A DNA stretch of 64,000 nt from Bacteroidota bacterium (GTDB lineage: Bacteria; Bacteroidota; Bacteroidia; B-17B0; Aurantibacillaceae): contig JAJNDK010000006.1 in the NCBI GenBank assembly GCA_021156365.1, positions 1 to 64,000 on the forward strand, written 5' to 3'. The notes under the pieces are model-generated. The model was not told the DNA's origin. It saw only the letters and a program-made list of their open reading frames with translations, and ran no database searches. Shown here one piece after another: positions 26,256 through 37,365 of this stretch. Position 1 is the stretch's first letter; the number at the start of each line of letters is the position of its first letter. The translations under genes were made by a program, and so were the position numbers.

Positions 26256-29200
26256 ATGAAACAGCTATCAAAAACCCTGACATTCCTGTGCCTTTGTTTT
26301 CTGCTGATCGGAAAAATATCAGCTCAAAGCTATACCATAAGCGGAACAGAAACAGTTTCAGCGTTAACGAGTCCTACACCATTGCTGACTTTATCTGTAT
26401 GTACAGATTATAAGTTTACCTACCAGTTAAGCAATGTCAGTTCGGCCAGTACTCCTGTTTCTGATATTATAACTATTGACCTGCCGAATGGCATTCAATA
26501 TTCATCGTTTGTTTCAGGTACCGGTGCCACTTTTACCAATTTATCAGGTGGTGCCAGCCCTACTTTTTTGGTAGCAGGCTGGGCAGCAAATTCTGCAGCC
26601 ACTTTGGTTATCATTGCCAAAACACCTCCGTGTAATGCTATTTCTACTCCCAATTCTGTTTCACTGATACATGGGATCAACTCCAATATACATGCAGTAA
26701 GTAATAACCTGCAAATTGTTACTCCCACACTACTGGCTATTAATAATGCCGGTAGCGGCGCTCTGTTGACAAACATCGGGGATGTGCGGGAGCTCGTTTT
26801 TAAAGTTCAGAATATAAGTACCAATGGCGCCGAGATCCCAAACATAAATTTATCTCTTAGTCCGGATGCCACTATTTCCATTTCTCCTTCGGGCTCCGCT
26901 CCGTTTTTAGGACAATATTATCTTTCCACTTCGGCTACTTCACCCACAGGCACTAATATATACACCTATACACTTCCCCCGGCGAGCGCCTCTGTTTCTG
27001 CACCGGCAACGATCGGTAGCGGAATAAGCATTGGCTCTGCCGACTGGAATTATTTTTTCAGCACCACTAATTTTGGCCCCAACCAGGTTTTATACATCCA
27101 TGTTCCCTACAAAGTTACGACCTGTGCAACCAGCGGCGGAACGTATACATTTACCTGGGGGTGTGGAAGCACTGTATGTAGCACCACCACGGTCAATTCC
27201 AACATCAATGTCGTTACAGGGAATCCGTCTGTTGCAGTTGCGGCTCTTAATCCTCCCGTTGAAGGTACTTTTTGTACGAGCGCAGGAACAACCAGCTCGA
27301 GTGTGGTGTTCAGGTATCAGAATACGGGAGTGCCGATTGCCGGTGCGCCATTCGGTAATGCCAAAGCCACTGACCTCAAATTTTATTTATACGGAGAGCA
27401 GTCGATCGGCTCTTTAAATACAAGTACTTTTAAACTGGTTTCGGGTGCGAATATTCTTCCTCTTGCTTATCCGAGCTCTTATATAACGAATTCTGTTGTT
27501 ACGTTTAGTGGTAAGGTTTATGAGATCTATGAGCTGAATCTGAATAACCTTACCATTGCGCTGGCCGGTTCCTGGAATCCGTTGGGAACAGCTAACACAC
27601 TTGCCGATCTTGACGGTGATGGAAAAGTGGATGACATGGCAGAAGGAGGAATTGTAAATTTTTCAGCTGATTACACGTATAATCCCACTTGTCTTTTTAC
27701 AGCACCCTGTGGCGGTGCAAGCTCACTTATTTCTGCTACCCAGGTAAAACATAATAACCAGTGCTTTGCTATTCCTGCTACAGATCCGCGGCAAAATCCG
27801 CTGAACCTTGGTGTAAATGTGGCCAATGTTTCCTATAACTATACCGCTATAGGTGGTGCAGCCAGTTTAACATTGCCCAATGATGTACAGGAAGGATACG
27901 GAAATGCTTTTAACGCGACCTTATGCACAGCACTTTATTATGAGCGCTTTGCTCCGATAGGATTTGATATTACCTGCCCGAACGGATATCACCAGATCAA
28001 ATATATATTAGCTCCGGGGTATCATCTTAATACCACAGGATTAATAAATGTATCAGGCTCAACTATTGGAATAAGCACAGGTGTATTCCAGCTTCCGGCT
28101 ATAACGGCTACTGCGCGATGTGGCGGAAGTACACAGACCATCACGCCAACTGTGCAGGAGTTCTGCGAGCAGGGAGCTACACCGGGTTATATCCTGGTGA
28201 AATTCGGAAGAATAAATTCTGCGGCCTGTGTGCCTGCATACGATGAGACCAGGGATCTTCCATGCATCAATCTTCCTCTCTTCATGGATTGCCAGCAATC
28301 TGCACCTTACTTCTGTTCGTCCACTCCCGCCAATTTCGGATTTGATAATATGAATTTTTCCCTGGAGTATATCTGTGATCCGGGATGCAGTACCTGCGCT
28401 TCACCAATAGCCTGTGCCGGATCCACAACCTACCATCATTGCACCGGCTTGTGCGACTCCTATTTTTCTACCAATAACGATTTCAAATTTGCAAGGAAAA
28501 CACTTGGCTTTAATAACTCGAATCCGCTATATGGCTGTACACCGATCACAGCGCCATTAACGGTTTCTACACAACCTCCGCTTGATCTGCAGGCTGCTTA
28601 TCCGGGTGATGTAATAAATGTAGGGGTTACAGGCAGTTTCTCCGGCACACATACAGGATACCCGGTGAATACCGGTACGAGCTATACAGATATATATTTG
28701 CAGGTGCGGCATGACGATATTTCTCCGGCCAGCAAACGCGCGAACTTCCGGTTGTTTGATCTGGATCTGTCGCAGGGTGGGATTACCATTACTAACACAA
28801 CAACTTCGGCAACTTTATTTGTGCCTTCGTCAGCCTTAAGTTATACCTGTTCGCTGGTTTCGGGAAGAGCGGAGATGAATTTCAATCTTTCCGCTTTGGG
28901 CAAAGCTTTCATATCAAGTTCTACGGATCTGTATACATTCAGCTCGGATATTTACCTGATCGCCCGTTCTACTCCTGCCAATCCTGGCTGGCCGACATTT
29001 TATGCACAGGGCTTTTATAAATTGACCAGCCTGCGTGCGGAATTTATGGGTACACGTCCCGATCCTGTAACATCCAATCCATTGGTCGATGGTTCCTGCG
29101 ATTCGTGGGGCGCTTCCTTTACCATGTTGCAACCCCATTCACGTGTTTATGTTCAGGCAGGTGCTTCAGGCACTTCTACCTGTGGCATCCTGCAGGTTAA

Positions 29201-32200
29201 ACATACACTGCAAACACAAAGCGCCAGGTGGGGAATCAGCCAGAACGATTTTTCAAAAGAGTTCAGGCCTTATTCCACATTTGATCCGAATGTCACGATC
29301 GAAATTCCTCCCGGATATATATACCTCGGGTCACGTTATCTTATAACGCAGTCGCCTTATTCATCTTCTGACATCAATGGTTTTTCGAGCACGGCACCAA
29401 CTTTTATTTCCCATACCATAAGCGGCGAAAATGTTACCGGCAGCCCGGCCACAGGTCATACCATTAACTACCAGGGTATTTCAGGAGGCAGTTCCTGCTG
29501 GCCGCCAATGGATCTTGATTACCTGCTTTTTTATCCGGAGGCCACTATTTTAGTTGAGCTGCAACCGACCTGTACGGCGCTCCCGCAGGACACCTTTAAA
29601 TGTTCGGGTGGCTATATGATGAGCATTAATCAGAATAATCCTGCTTACCAGGTTCATAACACGTTTAATTATTCCAATAGTGTGGTTAATCACGTGAACC
29701 CCGTTCTTTCCATCAATCCGCCGGCATCTACCATAAATGCATTTACCAATACCTTGACGTTTGATTTCAGTATTTGTAATAACTCAGTAGCTACAGCCAA
29801 CAGGCCATGGATAGCAATAGAGAATTCCATAGTGAACGGTTTAAATCTGGCAGGAGCTTCGGTTCAGATCCTGCCATCCGGACCTATACTACCGGTGTCA
29901 ACTTATCTTGATGGGTTCGGAAATACAGCCCTGATGGTGAACCTGCCCACAACAGGGACATTTTCAGTCCTTCCTGTTTCTACCTGCTACCAGTTACGAC
30001 TAATAACCACAGTGGATTCCAATGGATGTCTGCCATCGGGCTCGGGGCCTGTGTTGGATTTTATTACCGTTAAATACGGGAATGAATGTTCGGGAGCAAC
30101 TCCTGCATCTCCTGTTTTATCCTGCCAGCAAGGCTCCACGCAATTCCCGTTTCAGCGCTATCCTTCCGATCTGCAACTAATCGTTCCGTCGAATGGATTC
30201 CCGTCTGCGCCGGTAGATCTTTGTAATGGAGCGCTTCAATATAACTTCACCATCAACAGCTCGGAGATCGGCTCGGTAACGAATCCTGCATTCTGGATGA
30301 ACCTTCCAACAGGGATCTCACTTCAGAATATTACATTCACGTATCCGTGCGGAACAACTGCCTATACGGCCACAGCGCCGGATGCTTCAACTTTTGGAAC
30401 ATCAGGTACTTTGCCCGGGTGGAACATCAAGACACATTTCCCTGCAATTAATACAAATGGTTTAACAGGTACAACTACATTCCCCAACAACCAGGTGTGT
30501 GTCACTGTGAACCTGTTGACGAGCTGTGCATACAATGCTACCGATTATATTTATTTCTATGCCGGAGGTGTTTCATCCTGCAGCCAGGTTTTAGTGAAGG
30601 GACCGGCACAGCACAGACCTTCTATTAATAATATAAGTCCTGCAGATAACCTGTCGATGGCTTTAAGTATGAGCACCAGTGACAGCGCCCCGCTCGTTAA
30701 TTGTGATAATACAGCTACCTATACGGTCACTGTCACCAATAACGGCACTACTTCCAATAACCATAACAACACCGTAACAGTGAACCTTCCTGCCGGGCCA
30801 TTTACGGTAAACCCTGGCTCCGGAACTTTATCGGCAGGTACCATCACCTGGTCCCTGCCTTCGGGAAGTTTAAATGCATCGGCAAGTACCACTTATACAT
30901 TCAGCATTTCATTGAACGGAGCTTTGTATTGCCAGAACAACAATGCAGTGTCTGCTACCTTTGGCTACAATCAAAATGTAAACTGTACGGCCAGCGGTGG
31001 ATCCTGTGCGGTATCGTATGTTTCATCGCCGGTACAATCAAGCTTTGATGCCTGTTGTCAGTGCCAGATGGCAATTTCAACTACGGTGTCAAACGCTATT
31101 TGTAACGGAACAGCTACGGGCAGCGCAACGGCTACTGTCACCGGTGCAGCACTTCCCGTAACATATCTTTGGAGTGACGGACAAACTACTTCCACAGCGG
31201 TAGGTTTATCGGCCGGCACGTATTCGGTAATAGTAACGGATGCAAATAATTGCACCATCAATGCCACAGTTGTGATCACAGAACCGCCTGCAGGCTCTGT
31301 TACGGTTACGCCGATGTCTGCCATTATATGCCAGGGAAGCAGTGCAACCTTGTGCGCTTCGGGTGCGCTTAGCTATATATGGAGTGATGCGTCCACGAAT
31401 GCATGTATCACGGTTTCTCCTGCAATTACCACTACTTACAGTGTAACCGGAGCAGATATAAACGGATGTACTGCTACAGCAAGCGTAACGGTAAGCGTAT
31501 TGCCATTGCCGACGGTAACGGTAACGCCAAACCCGGTAAGTATTTGTTCGGGTGCGAGTGCAACGATCTGTGCGAGTGGCGCGTCTTCTTATTTGTGGAG
31601 CGATGGAAGTACATCTGCCTGTATAACAGTATCACCAATGTCAAACACAACGTATACGGTAACAGGTTCCGATGGTGTCTGTACAAGCCAGCCGGTAACA
31701 GCAACAGTTAATGTAACTCCTAATCCTTCTTTATGTATGTCTCCGGCACAAACCTTATGTTCCGGAAATTGTACTACGATAAGCGGAGCTTGTGATGGTG
31801 GTTTGGATCCGGCTGTCGCCTATAGCTGGAGTCCTGTTGCAGGCCTTTCCGATCCGGGCCGGCCTGTAACAACCGCCTGCCCTACAGTAACAACCACATA
31901 CTCACTTACAGCCACGAACACGATTACCGGCTGCATCTCAACGGGAATGGTGACATTAACAGTTGTTCCTACACCAACGATCACTGTGACACCGCTTACG
32001 CAAACGGTTTGCGCAGGAACAACCGTATCGGCCTGCGCGAGCGGAGCTACCACCTACCTGTGGAGCAACGGGGCTACTACACCTTGTATCTCCGGCACTC
32101 CTATAACGGCAGGTACATTTACATTGAGCGTAACAGGCTTTAACGGGCCTTGTCGTAGCAAGGCGGTAGGAATATCTGTTACGGTATTGGTAGCGCCGGT

Positions 32201-34586
32201 ATTATGTATGACACCAACTCAGTCAATCTGTTCGGGAAGCTGTGTTACCATAAGCGGGCAGTGTAATGACATACAAACACATTTCCTGTATAGCTGGAGC
32301 CCATCCACGGGTTTGCCCAATCCGAATGCACTTACAACTACTGCCTGCCCTACAGTGACAACTACATATACGCTTACTGCACTCAACCCGGGTACCGGTT
32401 GCGTTACAACAGGAACAGTACTGGTCAATGTTACACCAACACCAACAATTACTGTAACACCTCTCACACAAACAGTTTGTTCGGGAACCGCCGCAACGAT
32501 CTGCGCAAGTGGAGCATCAACCTATGTGTGGAGTAACGGTGGCATAACACCTTGCATAACTGTTAATCCTGTATCGAATACAGTATATACAGTAACGGGT
32601 TATAACGGATCCTGTGCAAGTGCAACATTAACGTCGACAGTTAACGTATTGCCTAAACCGGCTTTATGTATGTCGAACCCGCAGTCGATCTGTTCGGGAA
32701 GCTGTGTTACCATCAGTGGCAGGTGTCCGGGATTCCAGGCCTTTGTAGGCTATAGCTGGGCCCCTTCAACGGGCGTGTTAAATCCTAATTTGCTGACCAC
32801 GACCGCCTGTCCTACAGTAACTACTACCTATACGCTAACGGCAACCAATTGGCTGACCGGTTGCACGAATACAGGTACTGTTACTATAACAGTGACCCCA
32901 ACCCCATCTGTTGTGGTAACACCGGCAACGCAAAATATTTGTTCGGGAACAAGTGCAGCCATCTGTGCAGGCGGAGCGTCTGCCTATTTATGGAGCACCG
33001 GCAGCACGGCGCCTTGTGTAACTGTTACACCAACAAGCAACACTGTATATTCGGTAACAGGTTATAATGGACACTGCTCCGGTACCACAACAGCAACCGT
33101 GAATGTATTGCCGAAACCTTCGCTGTGCATGTCTCCGGCTCAGACTATATGTTCCGGCGGTTGCACAACCATAAGCGGCAAATGCCATGGGATCCCGTTT
33201 GGTGTTACTTACAGCTGGTCGCCGACTACAGGATTATCCAATCCGAATGCAGTAACTACCACAGCTTGTCCAACCGTTACCACGGTTTACACACTGACGG
33301 CAACCAATATTTTTGGCTGCTCAACGAGCGGAACGGTGACAGTAACAGTTAATTCAACGCCGACACTCACGGTAACACCGCTTACACAAACTATCTGTGC
33401 CGGAACCAGTGCTTCTATCTGTGCCAGCGGTGCTTCCACTTATTCCTGGAGCAATGGAAGCACAACGCCATGCATCACCGGCAGTCCTACAGCAGTTGGT
33501 ACGCATACGATCAGTGTGGCCGGGTCTAACGGGCCATGTTCCAGTACGGTAACAGCAACGGTAACTGTGTTATCCAAACCAGTACTGTGTATGTCAGAAT
33601 CACAGTTTGTATGTAAAGGAAATTGCGTGAGCCTGAGTGGCCGATGTCATATACCGCAACCGGGTGTAATATACAGTTGGAGCCCGATCGCAGGCCTGGT
33701 TTCTCCGAATGCAGTAACGACCACAGCTTGTCCTTCCGTTACTACGGTTTATACGCTTACTGCAACCAACACTGCTACCGGCTGTACGACAAGCGGTACG
33801 GTAACAGTAACTGTTTTCCCGACACCAACGGTAACAGTAACACCTGCCACGCAAACGATCTGCCAGGGATCTCCTGCAGTGATCTGCGCAAGCGGGGCTT
33901 CGGCCTATGCGTGGAATACGGGTGCCACCACGCCTTGCATAACGGTTACTCCTTCCTCTACGACTACGTACACCGTAACAGGTTACAACGGATTCTGCCC
34001 GGGCACGGCAACAGCAACGGTTAATGTGATCCGTCCACCGGAAATAAATATCGTTGGACCACTATTGGTTAAGTGTAAAAAATTGAAAACGTATGCCGTG
34101 AGCCCTGTTATAACGGCACCACCTACATCGTATAGCTGGACTGCAACAAATGCTTCACCGTCCAGCGGCACCGGGACTACAGCTAATATCCAGTTCTTTT
34201 CTCCGGGAGGCACAATCACCTGGACCGCTACACAGGCTGGTAATCCATGTGTTGGTGTCGCCACAATGAATGTGGTCTGTATAGAACTTCCGTTTGACAA
34301 TTCCCGGATAGCGGCAGAAGATCCGGAGGACGAAACCAAATTGCTTATGGTGTATCCGAATCCGAACGATGGTAATTTTACAATTGAATACAGTCTGGAT
34401 GGCAATTCAAGCGGTAAGGTCATTATCTATGATCTGTTGGGCAAGGTATCAGGGATCTACGATCTGAGTGAATTAGAAGGGAAGCTGATGGTCCGGACAG
34501 AGGATTTACCAAATGGCACCTATATCTATAAGCTCATTTCGAACGAAAAGATCCTCGAAACAGGAAAAATAATTATTATGAAATAA
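26256..34586 (+). CDS. Giant T9SS-secreted adhesin with alternating Ig-like repeats
   Basis: This 2776-residue protein has a signal peptide (MKQLSKTLTFLCLCFLLIGKISAQ) and a long N-terminal region of beta-rich, cysteine-containing domains of the uncharacterised-adhesin type. A DUF11-like domain lies near 1485-1580 (YTVTVTNNGTTSNNHNNTVT) and a SprB-like module near 1605-1678 (VTYLWSDGQTTSTAVGLSAG). From about 1680 to 2590 twelve Ig-like modules of two kinds alternate. A PKD-like module and a type A sorting domain (VYPNPNDGNFTIEY, PNGTYIYKL, GKIIIMK) close the protein. No enzyme motif is present; a surface adhesin or gliding-associated filament is likely. A terminator lies 18 bases after the stop. 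Confidence 0.88.
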   Translation: MKQLSKTLTFLCLCFLLIGKISAQSYTISGTETVSALTSPTPLLTLSVCTDYKFTYQLSNVSSASTPVSDIITIDLPNGIQYSSFVSGTGATFTNLSGGASPTFLVAGWAANSAATLVIIAKTPPCNAISTPNSVSLIHGINSNIHAVSNNLQIVTPTLLAINNAGSGALLTNIGDVRELVFKVQNISTNGAEIPNINLSLSPDATISISPSGSAPFLGQYYLSTSATSPTGTNIYTYTLPPASASVSAPATIGSGISIGSADWNYFFSTTNFGPNQVLYIHVPYKVTTCATSGGTYTFTWGCGSTVCSTTTVNSNINVVTGNPSVAVAALNPPVEGTFCTSAGTTSSSVVFRYQNTGVPIAGAPFGNAKATDLKFYLYGEQSIGSLNTSTFKLVSGANILPLAYPSSYITNSVVTFSGKVYEIYELNLNNLTIALAGSWNPLGTANTLADLDGDGKVDDMAEGGIVNFSADYTYNPTCLFTAPCGGASSLISATQVKHNNQCFAIPATDPRQNPLNLGVNVANVSYNYTAIGGAASLTLPNDVQEGYGNAFNATLCTALYYERFAPIGFDITCPNGYHQIKYILAPGYHLNTTGLINVSGSTIGISTGVFQLPAITATARCGGSTQTITPTVQEFCEQGATPGYILVKFGRINSAACVPAYDETRDLPCINLPLFMDCQQSAPYFCSSTPANFGFDNMNFSLEYICDPGCSTCASPIACAGSTTYHHCTGLCDSYFSTNNDFKFARKTLGFNNSNPLYGCTPITAPLTVSTQPPLDLQAAYPGDVINVGVTGSFSGTHTGYPVNTGTSYTDIYLQVRHDDISPASKRANFRLFDLDLSQGGITITNTTTSATLFVPSSALSYTCSLVSGRAEMNFNLSALGKAFISSSTDLYTFSSDIYLIARSTPANPGWPTFYAQGFYKLTSLRAEFMGTRPDPVTSNPLVDGSCDSWGASFTMLQPHSRVYVQAGASGTSTCGILQVKHTLQTQSARWGISQNDFSKEFRPYSTFDPNVTIEIPPGYIYLGSRYLITQSPYSSSDINGFSSTAPTFISHTISGENVTGSPATGHTINYQGISGGSSCWPPMDLDYLLFYPEATILVELQPTCTALPQDTFKCSGGYMMSINQNNPAYQVHNTFNYSNSVVNHVNPVLSINPPASTINAFTNTLTFDFSICNNSVATANRPWIAIENSIVNGLNLAGASVQILPSGPILPVSTYLDGFGNTALMVNLPTTGTFSVLPVSTCYQLRLITTVDSNGCLPSGSGPVLDFITVKYGNECSGATPASPVLSCQQGSTQFPFQRYPSDLQLIVPSNGFPSAPVDLCNGALQYNFTINSSEIGSVTNPAFWMNLPTGISLQNITFTYPCGTTAYTATAPDASTFGTSGTLPGWNIKTHFPAINTNGLTGTTTFPNNQVCVTVNLLTSCAYNATDYIYFYAGGVSSCSQVLVKGPAQHRPSINNISPADNLSMALSMSTSDSAPLVNCDNTATYTVTVTNNGTTSNNHNNTVTVNLPAGPFTVNPGSGTLSAGTITWSLPSGSLNASASTTYTFSISLNGALYCQNNNAVSATFGYNQNVNCTASGGSCAVSYVSSPVQSSFDACCQCQMAISTTVSNAICNGTATGSATATVTGAALPVTYLWSDGQTTSTAVGLSAGTYSVIVTDANNCTINATVVITEPPAGSVTVTPMSAIICQGSSATLCASGALSYIWSDASTNACITVSPAITTTYSVTGADINGCTATASVTVSVLPLPTVTVTPNPVSICSGASATICASGASSYLWSDGSTSACITVSPMSNTTYTVTGSDGVCTSQPVTATVNVTPNPSLCMSPAQTLCSGNCTTISGACDGGLDPAVAYSWSPVAGLSDPGRPVTTACPTVTTTYSLTATNTITGCISTGMVTLTVVPTPTITVTPLTQTVCAGTTVSACASGATTYLWSNGATTPCISGTPITAGTFTLSVTGFNGPCRSKAVGISVTVLVAPVLCMTPTQSICSGSCVTISGQCNDIQTHFLYSWSPSTGLPNPNALTTTACPTVTTTYTLTALNPGTGCVTTGTVLVNVTPTPTITVTPLTQTVCSGTAATICASGASTYVWSNGGITPCITVNPVSNTVYTVTGYNGSCASATLTSTVNVLPKPALCMSNPQSICSGSCVTISGRCPGFQAFVGYSWAPSTGVLNPNLLTTTACPTVTTTYTLTATNWLTGCTNTGTVTITVTPTPSVVVTPATQNICSGTSAAICAGGASAYLWSTGSTAPCVTVTPTSNTVYSVTGYNGHCSGTTTATVNVLPKPSLCMSPAQTICSGGCTTISGKCHGIPFGVTYSWSPTTGLSNPNAVTTTACPTVTTVYTLTATNIFGCSTSGTVTVTVNSTPTLTVTPLTQTICAGTSASICASGASTYSWSNGSTTPCITGSPTAVGTHTISVAGSNGPCSSTVTATVTVLSKPVLCMSESQFVCKGNCVSLSGRCHIPQPGVIYSWSPIAGLVSPNAVTTTACPSVTTVYTLTATNTATGCTTSGTVTVTVFPTPTVTVTPATQTICQGSPAVICASGASAYAWNTGATTPCITVTPSSTTTYTVTGYNGFCPGTATATVNVIRPPEINIVGPLLVKCKKLKTYAVSPVITAPPTSYSWTATNASPSSGTGTTANIQFFSPGGTITWTATQAGNPCVGVATMNVVCIELPFDNSRIAAEDPEDETKLLMVYPNPNDGNFTIEYSLDGNSSGKVIIYDLLGKVSGIYDLSELEGKLMVRTEDLPNGTYIYKLISNEKILETGKIIIMK
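31293..34030 (+). repeat. Coding tandem repeat: 7 A and 5 B Ig-like modules
   Basis: A modules (about 71 residues) carry TVTP-TQTICSG, ICASGASTYLWSNG and CITV. B modules (about 80 residues) carry LCMSPAQTICSG, TISG-C, YSWSP and TTACPTVTTTYTLTATN. The order is A A B A B A B A B A B A, with starts near 31293, 31516, 31723, 31973, 32200, 32435, 32660, 32895, 33118, 33360, 33575 and 33815. Module boundaries are approximate. Confidence 0.8.
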
Positions 34587-34604
34587 GGGGATCGATCATT
34601 GAAT

Positions 34605-34634
34605 AAGGCTACCTCAAAAGGGTAGCCTTTTTTT
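34605..34634 (+). terminator. Terminator of the giant adhesin gene
   Basis: AAGGCTACC and GGTAGCCTT pair around a short loop and are followed by a run of T. Confidence 0.85.
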
Positions 34635-34716
34635 ATCATTTTTTATCGCCGGCCGCATGGCTGCTATTATCCGGCGATAAAGGGCAAGTGGTACTTAATA
34701 TTTTGTTAATTAATAA

Positions 34717-34749
34717 TTTGCTCAATCAGGCATAAAGCAAGTATTTTTA
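34717..34749 (+). promoter_or_regulatory. Promoter of the transaldolase gene
   Basis: TTTG at 34717-34720 and TATTTTTA at 34742-34749 (one mismatch to TAnnTTTG), 21 bases apart, about 70 bases before the start codon. Confidence 0.5.
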
Positions 34750-34819
34750 CGGGCTCAACCCGCATTTTCTTCTGGAATAATTAGTATCCCACTGACAAAA
34801 TGTAAAAACAAAAAACAAT

Positions 34820-35473
34820 ATGAAATTTTTTATTGATACAGCTAACCTTGCTCAGATCAAAGAAGCACAGGAATTAGGTATTTTAGATGGTGTTACTACC
34901 AATCCTTCATTGATGGCAAAAGAGGGCATCAAAGGGATCGATGCGATCAAAAAGCATTATGTGGACATCTGCAATATCGTGGATGGCGATGTGAGCGCAG
35001 AAGTAATCTCTACGGACCTGGCCGGAATGATCAAAGAAGGCGAAGAGTTTGCTGCCCTGCACCCGCAGATCGTAGTGAAAGTTCCGATGATCCCGGAAGG
35101 TATCAAAGCAATAAAATATTTCACAGGAAAAGGTATCCGTACCAATTGTACATTGGTGTTCTCGGCCGGACAAGCATTGCTGGCTGCCAAAGCAGGAGCA
35201 TCGTATGTTTCTCCTTTTATTGGTCGTTTGGATGATGTAAGCACGGATGGTTTAGGCCTGATCGAAGATATCCGCCTGATCTATGATAACTATGGTTTCG
35301 ATACAGAGATCCTCGCAGCTTCCGTTCGTCATCCGATGCATATTATCGAGTGTGCAAAGATCGGAGCAGATGTGATAACAGGACCGCTCTCCGCTATCAC
35401 CGCGCTTGCCAAACACCCGTTAACGGATACCGGTCTGGCAACTTTCCTTGCTGATGCTAAAAAATTCGCATAA
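34820..35473 (+). CDS. Transaldolase / fructose-6-phosphate aldolase family protein
   Basis: Members either transfer dihydroxyacetone units in the pentose phosphate pathway (small transaldolase) or split fructose 6-phosphate (FSA). The 217-residue length is that of the small TalC/FSA subfamily. Visible marks are [18 protein letters not shown], the Schiff-base lysine Lys87 in [23 protein letters not shown] and [12 protein letters not shown] and TalC differ by few active-site residues and cannot be separated with confidence here. It precedes enolase by 116 bases, fitting a central-carbon role. Confidence 0.93.
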   Translation: MKFFIDTANLAQIKEAQELGILDGVTTNPSLMAKEGIKGIDAIKKHYVDICNIVDGDVSAEVISTDLAGMIKEGEEFAALHPQIVVKVPMIPEGIKAIKYFTGKGIRTNCTLVFSAGQALLAAKAGASYVSPFIGRLDDVSTDGLGLIEDIRLIYDNYGFDTEILAASVRHPMHIIECAKIGADVITGPLSAITALAKHPLTDTGLATFLADAKKFA

Positions 35474-35493
35474 ATCAATTTGAAAATGTGTTG

Positions 35494-35511
35494 CCCCGAT
35501 AGCTATCGGGG
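35494..35511. repeat. 18-base palindromic element between fsa/tal and eno
   Basis: CCCCGATAGCTATCGGGG is a perfect palindrome sharing the 16-base core CCCGATAGCTATCGGG with the element in the tRNA remnant at 14185-14202. Confidence 0.75.
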
Positions 35512-35514
35512 TGA

Positions 35515-36882
<1,368 letters not shown>

Positions 36883-36899
36883 GTTGCATTATTTTATGG

Positions 36900-36935
36900 A
36901 AAGTCCGTCGTATCATGGGATCGACGGGCTTTTTC
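36900..36935 (+). terminator. Terminator of eno
   Basis: AAAGTCCGTCG pairs with CGACGGGCTTT (one G-T pair) and is followed by TTTTC, 18 bases after the stop codon. Confidence 0.8.
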
Positions 36936-36945
36936 TATTTGGAAT

Positions 36946-37182
36946 CGGATCTATCCAAACCCCTTTACCGAGGCAGATCTCGTTACCATAGATCTTTCGC
37001 TTACCGGAAAAAATGCAGAATTCAATCTTTTTGATATAAACGGCAAACAGGTGCTGCATATAGCAAATATCAGTACTTCTACGCCCCTGATCCGGAAAGA
37101 CCAGCTGGAAAGCGGTATCTATTTTTATAATTTCATCAATAATGGGCAGAAAACAGGTTTTGGAAAACTGATTATTAACTGA
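36946..37182 (+). pseudogene. Orphan T9SS type A sorting domain (gene remnant)
   Basis: A 78-codon frame without a plausible start encodes a complete type A sorting domain: RIYPNPFTEADLVTIDLS, EFNLFDINGKQVLH, LESGIYFYNFINNGQ and GFGKLIIN, then TGA. It begins immediately after the eno terminator, so neither promoter nor signal peptide is present. It is the end of a cargo gene whose body was lost by deletion or recombination. There is no internal stop, so the loss may be recent. Confidence 0.85.
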
Positions 37183-37302
37183 TTTTCAGAGGCCCCGGAT
37201 ACCCGAAGATCGCTCAAACTGCCTGCGGACGGGTACGAACCGGGCAGATAAGATGGTTGAAAGAAATTTTAAAAGGATAGGCAGAAAGTAACGTAAAATT
37301 AT

Positions 37303-37332
37303 TTGTTTATTAAGGTGAAACGACTAATTTTA
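37303..37332 (+). promoter_or_regulatory. Promoter of the citrate synthase gene
   Basis: TTTG at 37303-37306 and TAATTTTA at 37325-37332 (one mismatch to TAnnTTTG) are 18 bases apart, with the start codon 34 bases downstream. Confidence 0.45.
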
Positions 37333-37365
37333 GTGCGATAATAAACGACAAAATCAAGACACAAC

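Noticed and set aside
31293-34030. Regular repeats resembling a CRISPR array at first sight
   Set aside because: The period is about 450 bases, the repeats are coding and diverged, and no cas genes are near; they are Ig-like protein modules.
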